DNA of 64,000 nucleotides from an uncultured Sulfurovum sp. (GCA_902727895.1 CACVAP010000086.1:124001-188000), one strand, 5' to 3'; shown: positions 54,511 to 63,591, counted from the first letter of the stretch. The notes: a model not told the origin generated them from the letters alone. Translations and numbers: made by a program.

Positions 54511-54547
54511 TCGATAATACTTTTTCTACCCCTTTTCTTTGGGGTGG
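53977..54547 (+). repeat. Direct repeat, left copy (icd 3' end plus terminator)
   Basis: This segment (icd codons 549-725 and the following hairpin) is repeated at 58260-58826 in the same orientation. By eye the coding parts differ at about 14 of 535 positions, nearly all silent; the right copy has A-to-T and E-to-A changes. The 3.7 kb between the copies holds the hipA, hipB and LRR-MBL genes. Confidence 0.9.
54526..54547 (+). terminator. icd terminator
   Basis: CTACCCC at 54526-54532 pairs with GGGGTGG at 54541-54547 (one G-T wobble) around an 8-base T-rich loop. It ends 3 bases before the hipA stop on the opposite strand, so it may serve both. A T-rich stretch lies before the stem. The right-hand copy is a tighter hairpin. 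Confidence 0.65.
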
Positions 54548-54550
54548 AAA

Positions 54551-55831
54551 TCAAAGATAAGATACCAAAGGTATTTCTAACGCAATCTCTTTAAATTTCA
54601 AAGTTCTTTCAAAAATAAATTTAGATAGCTTCTCTATAAAATCAAACTCTTCTTTTGTTAATAACCTTCTATCTACTATATTTTCTTTCAAAACTTTAAT
54701 AATCATATCACATTGCTTTAATAAAATCTTAGAGACAAGTTTATAATTTACTCCCACATCTTCGGAAAACTCTCTTAACTGATAAGCAAATACCTTATTC
54801 GGGTTAAATTCATCTCCATACGCCATGGCTAGGTTGTGGTCAAAGTCATACATCATGACACAGAGAAGGTCATAGAATGGTGTAGGCTTTATACCTTTTT
54901 TATCAACAAAAAAAGAGAAATTCTTACCATGAGCATCAGAATTACCAATGATAAGATTAAACATCGCCCAGTTAAGTAGTTCAAGTTGTGCAACAGCAGG
55001 AACAGAACAAAGTTTGGTGGCTTCAAAAAGTTTTTCAAAACTTGCACCTTCTCGAATATGTTCTACATCTCTGCTTGAACCAAAGTTTTGTTCATATTTG
55101 TAGGTTGGTGGTAGGTTCGTTATTTGACATGCATCAATGATGTGAAGACGTTCCACAAAATCATTTTTATAAATCCTATCAAATCGTTCTATTAAAAGCG
55201 TTGGGTGTGTAGCAAACTTTTTCATTTCAACGTTTGCTACGTTTAAGCCAATTTTTTTTGCTAAAGTCATACAAAAAAGTTCATTGGCTACAATATGTAA
55301 ATACTTTTTAGTTTGAAACTTCATAATATGCGTTGAGCTTAGTGTTCCATTAGCTAAGCCGATCTTACTCTCTTTAATAATCACAGGTAGTTTAGCCTGA
55401 ACTCCTGCCAAAGAGAGTCGTACTTTTTTATCCCAAATTGCAATGCTTTTACTCTCTAACTCCTCAATTCGTCCCGTTAGCTCCTTCAAACTAATCTCAC
55501 GAAAAATAGGCTCATTCGCTTCACTTTTATTACCAAAAAATAATGCTCCTGCTGTGTCGTAACCAATAGAGTGTATAATGGCAAAAGTATTATTTTTAGA
55601 AATATGTGCAAAAGAAGCAATATCTTCTAAACCCTCTCCCTCAGGAATAAGATTTTCCAAAAATCTCTTAATCGTTATGGATGAAAACTCTTGGTCAAAT
55701 GGTAAATGAGGAGAGATAGAAAAACCTTTTTCTATCCAAGGTTTATCATACTCAAAATGGTATTTTTCTTCACTATCGATAGAGAGCTTTCCGACTACTT
55801 GGTTTTGCATACTAACTTTTAAACTATTCAT
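54551..55831 (-). CDS. hipA: HipA-family serine/threonine kinase toxin
   Basis: This 426-residue HipA has all the catalytic landmarks: the glycine-rich loop region RLSLAGVQAKLP (138-149), in which S140 matches the autophosphorylated serine of E. coli HipA; D299 in IIGNSDAHGKN as catalytic base; and D321 in FYDLL for metal. The N-terminal HipA domain includes FLENLIPEGEG. HipA proteins stop growth by phosphorylating glutamyl-tRNA synthetase or other targets. It overlaps hipB by 8 bases and is the last gene of the LRR-MBL/hipB/hipA operon inside the icd duplication. Confidence 0.9.
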   Translation of the reverse strand: MNSLKVSMQNQVVGKLSIDSEEKYHFEYDKPWIEKGFSISPHLPFDQEFSSITIKRFLENLIPEGEGLEDIASFAHISKNNTFAIIHSIGYDTAGALFFGNKSEANEPIFREISLKELTGRIEELESKSIAIWDKKVRLSLAGVQAKLPVIIKESKIGLANGTLSSTHIMKFQTKKYLHIVANELFCMTLAKKIGLNVANVEMKKFATHPTLLIERFDRIYKNDFVERLHIIDACQITNLPPTYKYEQNFGSSRDVEHIREGASFEKLFEATKLCSVPAVAQLELLNWAMFNLIIGNSDAHGKNFSFFVDKKGIKPTPFYDLLCVMMYDFDHNLAMAYGDEFNPNKVFAYQLREFSEDVGVNYKLVSKILLKQCDMIIKVLKENIVDRRLLTKEEFDFIEKLSKFIFERTLKFKEIALEIPLVSYL

Positions 55832-56090
55832 AACTATCCCAATCTTTCATGCTCATCTCCATACCTAAAGCTTCCATGATTTGAAGTAAAGTATTGAGCC
55901 TTACACCCTCGAAACCATTTTCTATTTTGTTGAGGGTGTGGGCTGATATGTTACAGAGCATGGCACAATCAAGAGTATTTAAACCTTGTTGTGTTCTTCT
56001 TGCTTTTATGAATTTTCCTATGTTTTCTAGGCTTATGGGTTCGTTGAATAATGGTGCTTGGGTTGGTTTTACTTTTTTACCGTTAGACAT
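55824..56090 (-). CDS. hipB: HipB-like HTH antitoxin
   Basis: This is an 88-residue protein with an XRE-type helix-turn-helix at about 25-80 (IGKFIKARRTQQGL, CNISAHTLNKIENG, LLQIMEALGMEM). It should repress its own promoter and restrain HipA. The ATG lies one base after the stop of the LRR-MBL gene (TAAAATG), and the end overlaps hipA by 8 bases, so all three are coupled. The N-terminal 20 residues are a short extension. Confidence 0.87.
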   Translation of the reverse strand: MSNGKKVKPTQAPLFNEPISLENIGKFIKARRTQQGLNTLDCAMLCNISAHTLNKIENGFEGVRLNTLLQIMEALGMEMSMKDWDSYE

Positions 56091-56091
56091 T

Positions 56092-58023
56092 TTATCTCCA
56101 CCTCCGATTACACTTTTCTAAAAAATTATATTTTTTATACATACCTAAAGAGTAACTCAAACCAATACATTCAACAAAACCTGAATTTAATTGTTTAGTA
56201 ACCAAAATAGGATGACTATTTTGAGCATAAATATCATCAATAACACTTTTTGAAGGATGATACCCTAAACTTTTAGTACTAACTGACATTGGACACATAT
56301 ATACATTATTATCAAGTATAGCTTTATCTAAATTTTTAACTGAACCATGATGTGGTATTTGAATTGTTCCAATACTATCCCATAATCGACTAAACTGTAG
56401 TTTTGGATTAACTTTTTTTAATTCTATATCACCTAATTCTGTATCACCTGTATAGAGGCAACTAACTCGATTTGTATAATTTCCTACTTGTTCTATATCT
56501 CGTATTCGTATATCTTCAAAATCAACTAAATAACTTCTTTTTATCAAATGAGTGTTAGGAAAATTTAACACTCCTGAATATAACAGCATAGAGTTTTGAT
56601 TTATTTTTCCATCTACTTCATTGTATATATTTTTTATTTTATTTTTTATTTTTACAGTTTTTTTATAATCTTCAAATATAACTGCTAAAGTATAATCTAC
56701 ATCTGTTTTTAATTTATCAATATCTAAATCTGTTCTTTCTTTGAGTAGTTCTACTAACTCTTTTTGTCTATCTGTATATTCATGATTATAAGGAATAAAT
56801 ACCCAATCTAAATCATTGGAAAGTTTTAAAGGAATGCCACTATCAATTTCACTATTATGTGATATATTTTCAATATTTATAGCTTCCATATTCTCAATAG
56901 GTCGCTCTTCATTATTACTAGGTTTTATTCTAATAATTTTTGTCTCTTTTCCAAAAAACTGTTCAGGGTTTTTTAGTAAACCTAAAATATTCACATTTAA
57001 TACTCTATATAAATTTATAAGAAAAACAATCTCTTTTTCTTGAAGTAAAGGCATAACTACTTGTTTTATCTTTGTACGATTCTTTAAGAGTTTGATTTTA
57101 TTAACATGGTCAGCATCAAAATGAGAGATAAACAAAATATCTATCACTTCATCTTGTTCAAAAGCTTTTTCAATTATGGGTTGAACAGTATCTTTGCTTG
57201 ATCTACTTCCACAGTCATATACAATTGTAAAATTTGAATTACGGTATTGATGCTTCTCAGCATAAAAAGCACCGTGACCAATTGGATAAAAAAAGCGTTT
57301 TATAGATATTTTGAAATCAGGAGTAAGGTTTCCTATCTTTTTTGGTAGTTTAGCTATTTTATTATTCCCTAAATCTAATTCTTTTAAGTTTTTTAATTCA
57401 AAAATACCATTTGATAATTCCTCAATCTCATTTGATGACAAATATAGCTCTTCTAATTGTGTAAGTTCAGAAATTTTATTAGGTATTTTTTCTATTAAAT
57501 TTTCTCGTAAATCAAGAGTTTTTAAATTATTCAATTGAAATAAATTTTTAGATATAACATTTAGTTCATTATTGTCTAAATCTAGTTCGTTTAAATTTAT
57601 AAGTTTTGAGATATGACTAGGGATACTAGTTATTTTATTACTACTTAAATCTAATTTTTCTAAGTTAATTATTTTTGCTATACCATTAGGAATAGAAGTT
57701 AAGTTATTTCTACTTAAATCAAGTGTTTTTAAAGAAGTTAATTTTGATATTTCATCAGAAATTTTTCCTATTTTATTATTATCTAAATTAAAATATTCTA
57801 ATTTAGAAAGGTTTGATATTTCATTGGGTATTTCAGTTATATTATCTGTTGAACGTAATTCAAGATATTTTAAATTACTTAACCGTAATATGATTTTAAA
57901 TAGTGAATCATTAATATTTTTACCAATAATTCTAAGCTCAATAACTTTATCATTTTCTAAAGTATGACTAGTTAATTTAATACCTTTATCTTCTAATTCT
58001 TTAATAATTTCTAAATCACTCAC
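56092..58023 (-). CDS. Leucine-rich-repeat plus metallo-beta-lactamase fusion protein
   Basis: This is a 643-residue protein starting at GTG with an AAGGGAAG ribosome site. Residues 46-233 form about eight leucine-rich repeats of 23 residues (LxxLDLxxNxIxxIPxxIxxL). Residues 240-620 form a ComEC/Rec2-like metallo-beta-lactamase domain: SHFDADH (H301, D303, D305, H306) for metal, LYTGD at 523-527 and PHHGS at 557-561. There is no membrane segment, so it is not a DNA-uptake channel. It is the first gene of the operon with hipB and hipA. An LRR recognition part joined to a hydrolase is reminiscent of defence proteins; the activity is unknown. Confidence 0.85.
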   Translation of the reverse strand: MSDLEIIKELEDKGIKLTSHTLENDKVIELRIIGKNINDSLFKIILRLSNLKYLELRSTDNITEIPNEISNLSKLEYFNLDNNKIGKISDEISKLTSLKTLDLSRNNLTSIPNGIAKIINLEKLDLSSNKITSIPSHISKLINLNELDLDNNELNVISKNLFQLNNLKTLDLRENLIEKIPNKISELTQLEELYLSSNEIEELSNGIFELKNLKELDLGNNKIAKLPKKIGNLTPDFKISIKRFFYPIGHGAFYAEKHQYRNSNFTIVYDCGSRSSKDTVQPIIEKAFEQDEVIDILFISHFDADHVNKIKLLKNRTKIKQVVMPLLQEKEIVFLINLYRVLNVNILGLLKNPEQFFGKETKIIRIKPSNNEERPIENMEAINIENISHNSEIDSGIPLKLSNDLDWVFIPYNHEYTDRQKELVELLKERTDLDIDKLKTDVDYTLAVIFEDYKKTVKIKNKIKNIYNEVDGKINQNSMLLYSGVLNFPNTHLIKRSYLVDFEDIRIRDIEQVGNYTNRVSCLYTGDTELGDIELKKVNPKLQFSRLWDSIGTIQIPHHGSVKNLDKAILDNNVYMCPMSVSTKSLGYHPSKSVIDDIYAQNSHPILVTKQLNSGFVECIGLSYSLGMYKKYNFLEKCNRRWR

Positions 58024-58181
58024 ATCTTCCCTTTAAATACAATTTTACTTTATCTTTAAAAAAGTATATCACAATATATTACAAAATACAATTATAGCTA
58101 TATAAATAGTATAATAAAAACTTTTTTCCTTAAAATATATTTATAGTCGTATTTAAAATAAAATTATTACAACTTCAACTA
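58024..58181. other. A+T-rich cassette edge and promoter region
   Basis: This gap between the LRR-MBL start and the icd remnant is very A+T rich and should hold the minus-strand promoter of the LRR-MBL/hipB/hipA operon. No inverted terminal repeat, target-site duplication or integrase gene is visible. Confidence 0.4.
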
Positions 58182-58793
58182 GTTGATTCTGACAAAGGAA
58201 CAACTAACTTCAATGCATCTAACGATGTAATTATTGATGCTTCTGTACCTGTTGTTGTTGCTAAAATGCTTTCAATCGTTCCATTAATTGCTGGTGGTGG
58301 ACTTTATGAAACTGGTGCTGGTGGATCTGCTCCAAAACACGTAGACCAATTCTTAGCTGAAGGTCACTTAAGATGGGATTCACTTGGTGAGTTCTTGGCA
58401 TTGGCTGAGTCATTAAGATTTATCGGTCAGAAACATTCAGATGCAAAACTAGCTGCACTTACAGCTGGACTAGATGCTGCAAATGAAGGTTACCTTGACA
58501 ACAACAAAGAGCCAGGAAGAAAAGTTGGTCAACCAGACAACAAAGCTTCTCACTTCTTCGTAGCACAATACTGGGCAGACGCACTTGCAAATGGAGCTGA
58601 TGCTGAATTGGCTGCTAAGTTTACACCTGTTGCTGCTGAACTTAAAGCAAAAGAAGCAACTATTATTGAAGAGCTTCTTGCTGTTGAAGGTCAAGCTCAA
58701 GACATCGGTGGTTACTTTCATCCAAATGACGAGTTAGCTGCAAAGGCAATGAGACCTTCTGCTACGCTTAATGCTATTATTGACGCTATATAA
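58182..58793 (+). pseudogene. Truncated, internally deleted second copy of icd
   Basis: The remnant matches icd codons 319-344 (58182-58259) and then jumps to codons 549-725 (58260-58793), leaving out 204 codons exactly in frame. The 5' half and the middle of the gene are missing, so no active enzyme can result, though a 175-codon open frame survives from 58266. The 5' piece is about 90% identical to the intact gene by eye, the 3' piece about 97%, so the two parts have different histories or the 3' piece has been gene-converted. Confidence 0.88.
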
Positions 58794-58826
58794 TCAATAA
58801 TCCTTTTTCTACCCCTTTTGGGGTAG
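58260..58826 (+). repeat. Direct repeat, right copy (icd 3' end plus terminator)
   Basis: This is the partner of the left copy at 53977-54547. The homology runs past the stop codon through the hairpin and then stops. With the left copy it brackets the hipA/hipB/LRR-MBL cassette, as expected after single-crossover integration of a circle carrying an icd segment, or after duplication followed by insertion. Confidence 0.9.
58809..58826 (+). terminator. Terminator of the icd remnant
   Basis: CTACCCC at 58809-58815 pairs perfectly with GGGGTAG at 58820-58826 around a TTTT loop. It is a cleaner form of the intact icd terminator. The following 266 bases up to the CHAT gene are A+T rich and should hold that gene's promoter; nothing else is seen there. 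Confidence 0.7.
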
Positions 58827-59092
58827 TTAAAAAACTAAACTACTTTAATCAATTCTCCAATTTAAGCTTAATTGCTACCTCTAATAACTTTTCTAGAAAT
58901 TTACTAAAAATTTACTAACTTTACTATCTATAAAAGTATAAAATATAGAAACTCTAGTAATAATCGTAATTATAGAAAAGTACTATCAAGAAGAAAAAGA
59001 GTTTCACCACTTTATTCATATTTCTCATCGTTAGAGATTAACTTATCTATTTATAAAAATGCTAGTATGCCATGACTAAAGGATCCTTCACA

Positions 59093-61909
59093 ATGAAAAA
59101 AATAATCTTAATGATAATATTCATAACGAATATTATCTACGCCAATACTGTACAAGAGTTATGTGATACAGAAAGTCAAAAAGAGCAACCAATACAGAGT
59201 ATTTTAACAAAGTACTGTCTACCTATAGCAGAGAATTATGAGGGAAACAAGGAGTATGCTTATGCCTCTTGGTACTATCTTATTGTGGGTAAAAATAAAC
59301 ATAATCAAGAGGTACTTGCACCCCAAATGACTCAAAATGATAATCTGGCAAATATTGCACACAGTTTTGTTTTGAGTGCTAATTTTAAAGAAGCTGAAAA
59401 ACTCTATCACTATTTTTTAGCAGCACATAATGATAAAGAGTCAGATGAAGGAATCAGAGCAGACTATCAAATGTTAATGAGACTTTATCCTCAGCATCAT
59501 GAACGGCTTAATCAAGGTTTAACACTGTGGCACACAATCTATACTCAAATAGAAAGAAATAGCTCAACCATAGAGGGTTATAAGACATTGGTTTCAAAAT
59601 ATAATAAAGAAGGAAAGCATCAGCAGTTATTAGACCTTTATCAAAAGATGTTACCTTTGTATCAAGAGAGTTTCGGAGAAGAGAACTATAATATCGCTAC
59701 ACTGTATGATAATATTGGAGCAAGTTATAACTCCCTTGGTCACAATAGTCAATCGTTAACGTATGCTAAAAAGGGTCTACAATTACGAGAAAAAATTCTA
59801 CATAAATATGATGAGAAATTAGCACACAGCTATAATAATGTGGGGCTATCCTATCAAATCTTAGGCAATCAAAAAAAAGCATTAAACTATTTTGAAAAAG
59901 CGTTTATTATACAAAGTAAAACAAATGCATTGGAAAACAAATTTACAGCACAACTCTATAGTGCTATAGGAAAATCATATGAAGAGCTAAGAGTTTACAA
60001 TAAATCATTAAGTTATCACCAAAACGCCATCGCAATGTATGAAAAAGTTTTGGGTAAAGAGCATATCGATACAGCCACGGCTTATAATCATCTAGGAAGC
60101 TATTACCTTGTAACCAAAGAGTATGCTCAAGCAATAGAATATTTTAACAAGACATTGAGAATACGAGAAAAAAAGCTTTCTTCTGAAGATATTGCTTTAA
60201 TTCAAAGTTATGCTAACTTAGGAGAAAGCTATAAACGTTTGGGAGAGAGTGATAAAGCCCTACCCTATTTTTTAAAGAATCTAGAGATAAGTGAAAAAAT
60301 TGAAGGCGTCGGCAGTACTGTTTTGGCTTCTAATTATGAAAGTGTTGGTTGGACTTATTTTACTCAACAAAAATATGATAAAGCCTATACCTATGCGAAA
60401 AAAGCATTTGATATTTTTTTAAAAAATAGAGAGAGCTACTTTAACCAACTAAATGCTATTGATAAAGAACACTATTTAAAAAAGAGCCAAAGTAGTATGT
60501 TTCTATTGATTGAAAGTGCCTATTTATCAAAACAGAAGCATCTTTTACCCCTTATGTTGAATGATTGGCTACGGTACAAAGGGTCTCTTTTTGACAGTGA
60601 GAACATGGTTGCTACACTTTATAATAGAACCGAAGATACCCAAATTAAAGCTCAAATCGATAGACTTAACAGCAAAAAAAGAGAGCTTGCTCACCTTTAT
60701 CAATCTACGGCAAAGGATGTTCACGCTATTAAAGCATTAGAAGAACAAATATCCACCACACTAACAAAGTTAAATCATTTAAGTGACGTGGATAGATTAG
60801 AAAACATAAGTTATCAAGATATAGCTAAAAATTTAAAAGAGCATGAACTCTATATTGACTTTGCAAAAGTGGCTGAAAACTATTTTATTTTTACCATTGA
60901 TCAACAAGAGAACATTACGGTAAACTTTATAGATGTTCTGCAAACTAAAAGCATTAACAAAGCAATATTATCCTTTAGAAGAGAAATAAAACAAGCATCA
61001 CAAAACTCAAAAGAAAATTTGGACACACTCTATAACTTATTAATGAAAAAGTTTATAGAAGAAGATACTTTTAAAGATAAAAAGAGCTTGATTGTATCAA
61101 CAGATGGGCTATTAAATATTCTACCTTTTGAAGTACTTTATAGTTTAAATGAAGAGAACTACCTTATTGAAAAAAGAGAGCTGCGATATGTCCCAAGTGG
61201 AAAAGAGTTATTGCGACTCTATCAACAACCTACTGCCCAAGTAAATAATGAAATGATTCTCTTCTCAAATCCCGATTTCAATAGCAATGTTCTAACTTCT
61301 AATAGGAGTTCAAGACTAATTAGTAGTTCGTTACAAAAAATGAACTTCTCAGCCCTTCCAGGAACAGAAGCTGAAGCTAAAGCCATAAAACAGCTATTAA
61401 CAGCTCAATCAATCAAAGAATATCAAGGTACACAAGCCACAGAATATAATCTGCTTCAGGTTAGACAACCAAAAATATTACATATTGCCACACATGGTTT
61501 TTTTATTAAAAGTCATCAACCCAATCCCATGTTAAAATCAGGTATTGCTCTTGCTGGTGCGAATCATCACAATGAAGGTGTAGTTACAGCACTTAAACTC
61601 TCGGGATTAAATTTAAAAGGAACAGAGTTGGTTGTTTTATCTGCTTGTGAAACAGGTCTTGTCAACATCAACTCAATGGATAGTATTAGTGGACTAAGTA
61701 AAGCCTTTATACAAGCAGGTGCAAAAAATATCATTGTTAGTTTATGGTCAGTTAGTGATATGGGAACCAAAGATTTCATGAGCCTTTTTTATCAAGAGAT
61801 TCAAAGTGGGAAAACCTATCCAGAGGCACTTAGAGAAGCAAAGTTAACAATGATAAAACAAAAAATACCACCCTTTATTTGGGCTCCATTTATTATGAAT
61901 GGAATATAG
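59093..61909 (+). CDS. Exported TPR-CHAT protein (caspase-like protease)
   Basis: From the chosen start MKKIILMIIFITN (AGGA ribosome site; an upstream in-frame ATG at 59072 would spoil the signal peptide) the protein has 938 residues. A signal peptide covers about 1-17. Many tetratricopeptide repeats follow (about 180-460, e.g. ATLYDNIGASYNSLGHNSQSL-type units), then a helical linker, then a CHAT domain with H801 in HIATHGFF and C852 in LSACETG as the catalytic dyad. CHAT proteases act in defence and regulated proteolysis, but most are cytoplasmic; this one should work in the envelope. A membrane-protein gene follows after 6 bases. Confidence 0.88.
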   Translation: MKKIILMIIFITNIIYANTVQELCDTESQKEQPIQSILTKYCLPIAENYEGNKEYAYASWYYLIVGKNKHNQEVLAPQMTQNDNLANIAHSFVLSANFKEAEKLYHYFLAAHNDKESDEGIRADYQMLMRLYPQHHERLNQGLTLWHTIYTQIERNSSTIEGYKTLVSKYNKEGKHQQLLDLYQKMLPLYQESFGEENYNIATLYDNIGASYNSLGHNSQSLTYAKKGLQLREKILHKYDEKLAHSYNNVGLSYQILGNQKKALNYFEKAFIIQSKTNALENKFTAQLYSAIGKSYEELRVYNKSLSYHQNAIAMYEKVLGKEHIDTATAYNHLGSYYLVTKEYAQAIEYFNKTLRIREKKLSSEDIALIQSYANLGESYKRLGESDKALPYFLKNLEISEKIEGVGSTVLASNYESVGWTYFTQQKYDKAYTYAKKAFDIFLKNRESYFNQLNAIDKEHYLKKSQSSMFLLIESAYLSKQKHLLPLMLNDWLRYKGSLFDSENMVATLYNRTEDTQIKAQIDRLNSKKRELAHLYQSTAKDVHAIKALEEQISTTLTKLNHLSDVDRLENISYQDIAKNLKEHELYIDFAKVAENYFIFTIDQQENITVNFIDVLQTKSINKAILSFRREIKQASQNSKENLDTLYNLLMKKFIEEDTFKDKKSLIVSTDGLLNILPFEVLYSLNEENYLIEKRELRYVPSGKELLRLYQQPTAQVNNEMILFSNPDFNSNVLTSNRSSRLISSSLQKMNFSALPGTEAEAKAIKQLLTAQSIKEYQGTQATEYNLLQVRQPKILHIATHGFFIKSHQPNPMLKSGIALAGANHHNEGVVTALKLSGLNLKGTELVVLSACETGLVNINSMDSISGLSKAFIQAGAKNIIVSLWSVSDMGTKDFMSLFYQEIQSGKTYPEALREAKLTMIKQKIPPFIWAPFIMNGI

Positions 61910-61915
61910 TTTAAA

Positions 61916-62476
61916 ATGAAAGTAAAATTGACTTCTATTTTAGGGGTACTACTCTTCTTTTCAGTAAATCTTCTTTTTTCTGATGAAGAAGGTGATATAT
62001 TTGTACCCTATGATGATGAAGGTTTTTATGCTGGGAGCATTATTATTTTGTTTATTATCTATTTCCTTACCCCTTTTATAACTCTTTTAATCATAGGAGG
62101 AATTACTTATGCCATTGCACCTTTTGTCTTTCAAGAATTTAAAAGATTGATTCAATTGTACGATGATTTTCAATTTAAAGAGGCTTTTTTTAAGCATTTT
62201 ATACACTTTTTACTCTTTACCCCGATTGCTGTTTTGTTGCTTTATTTTGCCTATAGCTTAGAAAACACTACTCTCTATCTTTTTGCTTTATTTATTTTTT
62301 TATATAGTTCATTTATTGGATTTTATGTTACTTTGTATTTTATATACGCAACATATACTAAGAGGCTAAAAAGAATTTTCATATCACTTATTTTAGGTGC
62401 AGGAGTATTTCTATTTTTTGCTTCAAGTGCATATGTTGTTTTTGAGCCTATCTATAAAAAGTTTCATAATATTTAA
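61916..62476 (+). CDS. Membrane protein coupled to the CHAT gene
   Basis: This is a 186-residue protein with a signal-like first helix (5-22), further membrane helices near 40-68, 98-118 and 120-148, and one near 155-178. An acidic EEGDIFVPYDDEG stretch follows the first helix. No family recognised. The 6-base gap to the CHAT gene suggests one transcript and possibly a joint function. Confidence 0.68.
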   Translation: MKVKLTSILGVLLFFSVNLLFSDEEGDIFVPYDDEGFYAGSIIILFIIYFLTPFITLLIIGGITYAIAPFVFQEFKRLIQLYDDFQFKEAFFKHFIHFLLFTPIAVLLLYFAYSLENTTLYLFALFIFLYSSFIGFYVTLYFIYATYTKRLKRIFISLILGAGVFLFFASSAYVVFEPIYKKFHNI

Positions 62477-62571
62477 TATAACACTCACCCCCTCTTAAAT
62501 TTACCAACTATTTACAAACTTTAACATCAAAAAAACGTATAATAACCTATTAAATTAAAAGAGGAAAATTA

Positions 62572-63357
62572 GTGAAAAAAATAATAGGATTAGTAAGTCT
62601 TCTACTAAGTATAAGCATCTACGCAGGTGAATTTGAAGATGATCAAAAATCATGTAACGATGGAAATATAACAGGGTGTTACAATCTTGGAGTAGACTAT
62701 GCTCAAGGAATAGGCACAACTCAAGACAATGTAAAAGCATTAAAATATTACCACATAGCTTGTGACAAAGAGCATATGGCAGGATGTTACAATATTGGTT
62801 CTACTTATTTACAAGGTATCGAAGTTAATAAAGATATAGAAAAAGCTAAAGTGTATCTAACCAAAGCTTGTGAAGGAGCTTTTGATTTAGCTTGTTATGG
62901 TTTAGGAGTACTTCATCTTAGGATTGAGAAAAATTATCCAAAAGCTAAAAAGCACTTTACGCAATCATGTCAATTAGAACATGTTGAAGGATGTCGAATG
63001 GCTGGTATTAGTCATTATGATAAAAGTGTAGGAACAAGAGACATTAGCAAAGTAGTCCATTTTTATACTAAAGCATGTGAACTTGGTGATGGACTTTCAT
63101 GTAATAATATTGCTAGTTTTTATGAAATAGGTAAAGAAGTAAAAGAAGATTATAGTAAAAGCTTAAAATTGTACCAAAAAGCGTGTGACTTGAATTATGC
63201 AGATGGATGTTCTAACCTAGGAACTATGTATCACTTTGCTCAAGGTACACCTAAAGATGATGTTAAAGCACTAAAGCTCCTAAAAAAAGGGTGTGATGGT
63301 GGTAGTGCGAGAGGTTGTAAAGGGTACAAAATCATTTCAAGAAAGCTACTGAAATGA
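62572..63357 (+). CDS. Hcp-like cysteine-rich Sel1-repeat protein
   Basis: This 261-residue exported protein starts at GTG with a GAGGAAA ribosome site; the signal peptide ends at YAG near residue 18. Six or so Sel1-like repeats of about 36 residues each carry a pair of cysteines eight apart (for example SCNDGNITGCYNLG), the mark of Helicobacter/Campylobacter Hcp proteins, in which the pairs form disulfides. Hcp proteins bind penicillin or peptides, or interact with host cells; role here unknown. The small membrane-protein gene overlaps its stop by 4 bases. Confidence 0.88.
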   Translation: MKKIIGLVSLLLSISIYAGEFEDDQKSCNDGNITGCYNLGVDYAQGIGTTQDNVKALKYYHIACDKEHMAGCYNIGSTYLQGIEVNKDIEKAKVYLTKACEGAFDLACYGLGVLHLRIEKNYPKAKKHFTQSCQLEHVEGCRMAGISHYDKSVGTRDISKVVHFYTKACELGDGLSCNNIASFYEIGKEVKEDYSKSLKLYQKACDLNYADGCSNLGTMYHFAQGTPKDDVKALKLLKKGCDGGSARGCKGYKIISRKLLK

Positions 63358-63578
63358 GAACATTTCTAGCCACTATTCTTGCATTAGTCGTCTCTATAAT
63401 CATTTACAAAGCTCTTTTTCTAATAGTAGGAATCATCATAGCGCAATTCGATATTGTAGCCGATTCAGAATTAATACATAATTTGGAAGCAGGTAAGACT
63501 ATCATTCCGTTTATGATAGCTATTTTTCTTAGTATTAAGGTTTTTAAAAAAGTAAGAAAGCAAAATTTAAATAAATAA
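63354..63578 (+). CDS. Small two-helix membrane protein
   Basis: This is a 74-residue protein with membrane helices near 5-30 and 48-66 and a basic C-terminus. The ATG overlaps the Hcp-like gene stop (ATGA), so it is translated with it. No family recognised. Confidence 0.6.
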   Translation: MRTFLATILALVVSIIIYKALFLIVGIIIAQFDIVADSELIHNLEAGKTIIPFMIAIFLSIKVFKKVRKQNLNK

Positions 63579-63591
63579 AGGAAATAAATCA

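Noticed and set aside
57311-57950. Regularly spaced repeated DNA suggesting a CRISPR-like array
   Set aside because: The periodicity (about 69 bases) is that of the 23-residue leucine-rich repeats in the coding strand; units are degenerate and lack identical repeats with unique spacers.
54548-58259. A classical integrase-driven island or transposon at icd
   Set aside because: No integrase, transposase, short attachment-site core or inverted terminal repeats are visible; only the long icd direct repeats are supported.
59072-59092. Earlier ATG for the CHAT protein
   Set aside because: It would put seven polar residues before the signal peptide and has a poor ribosome site; ATG at 59093 has AGGA at the right distance.
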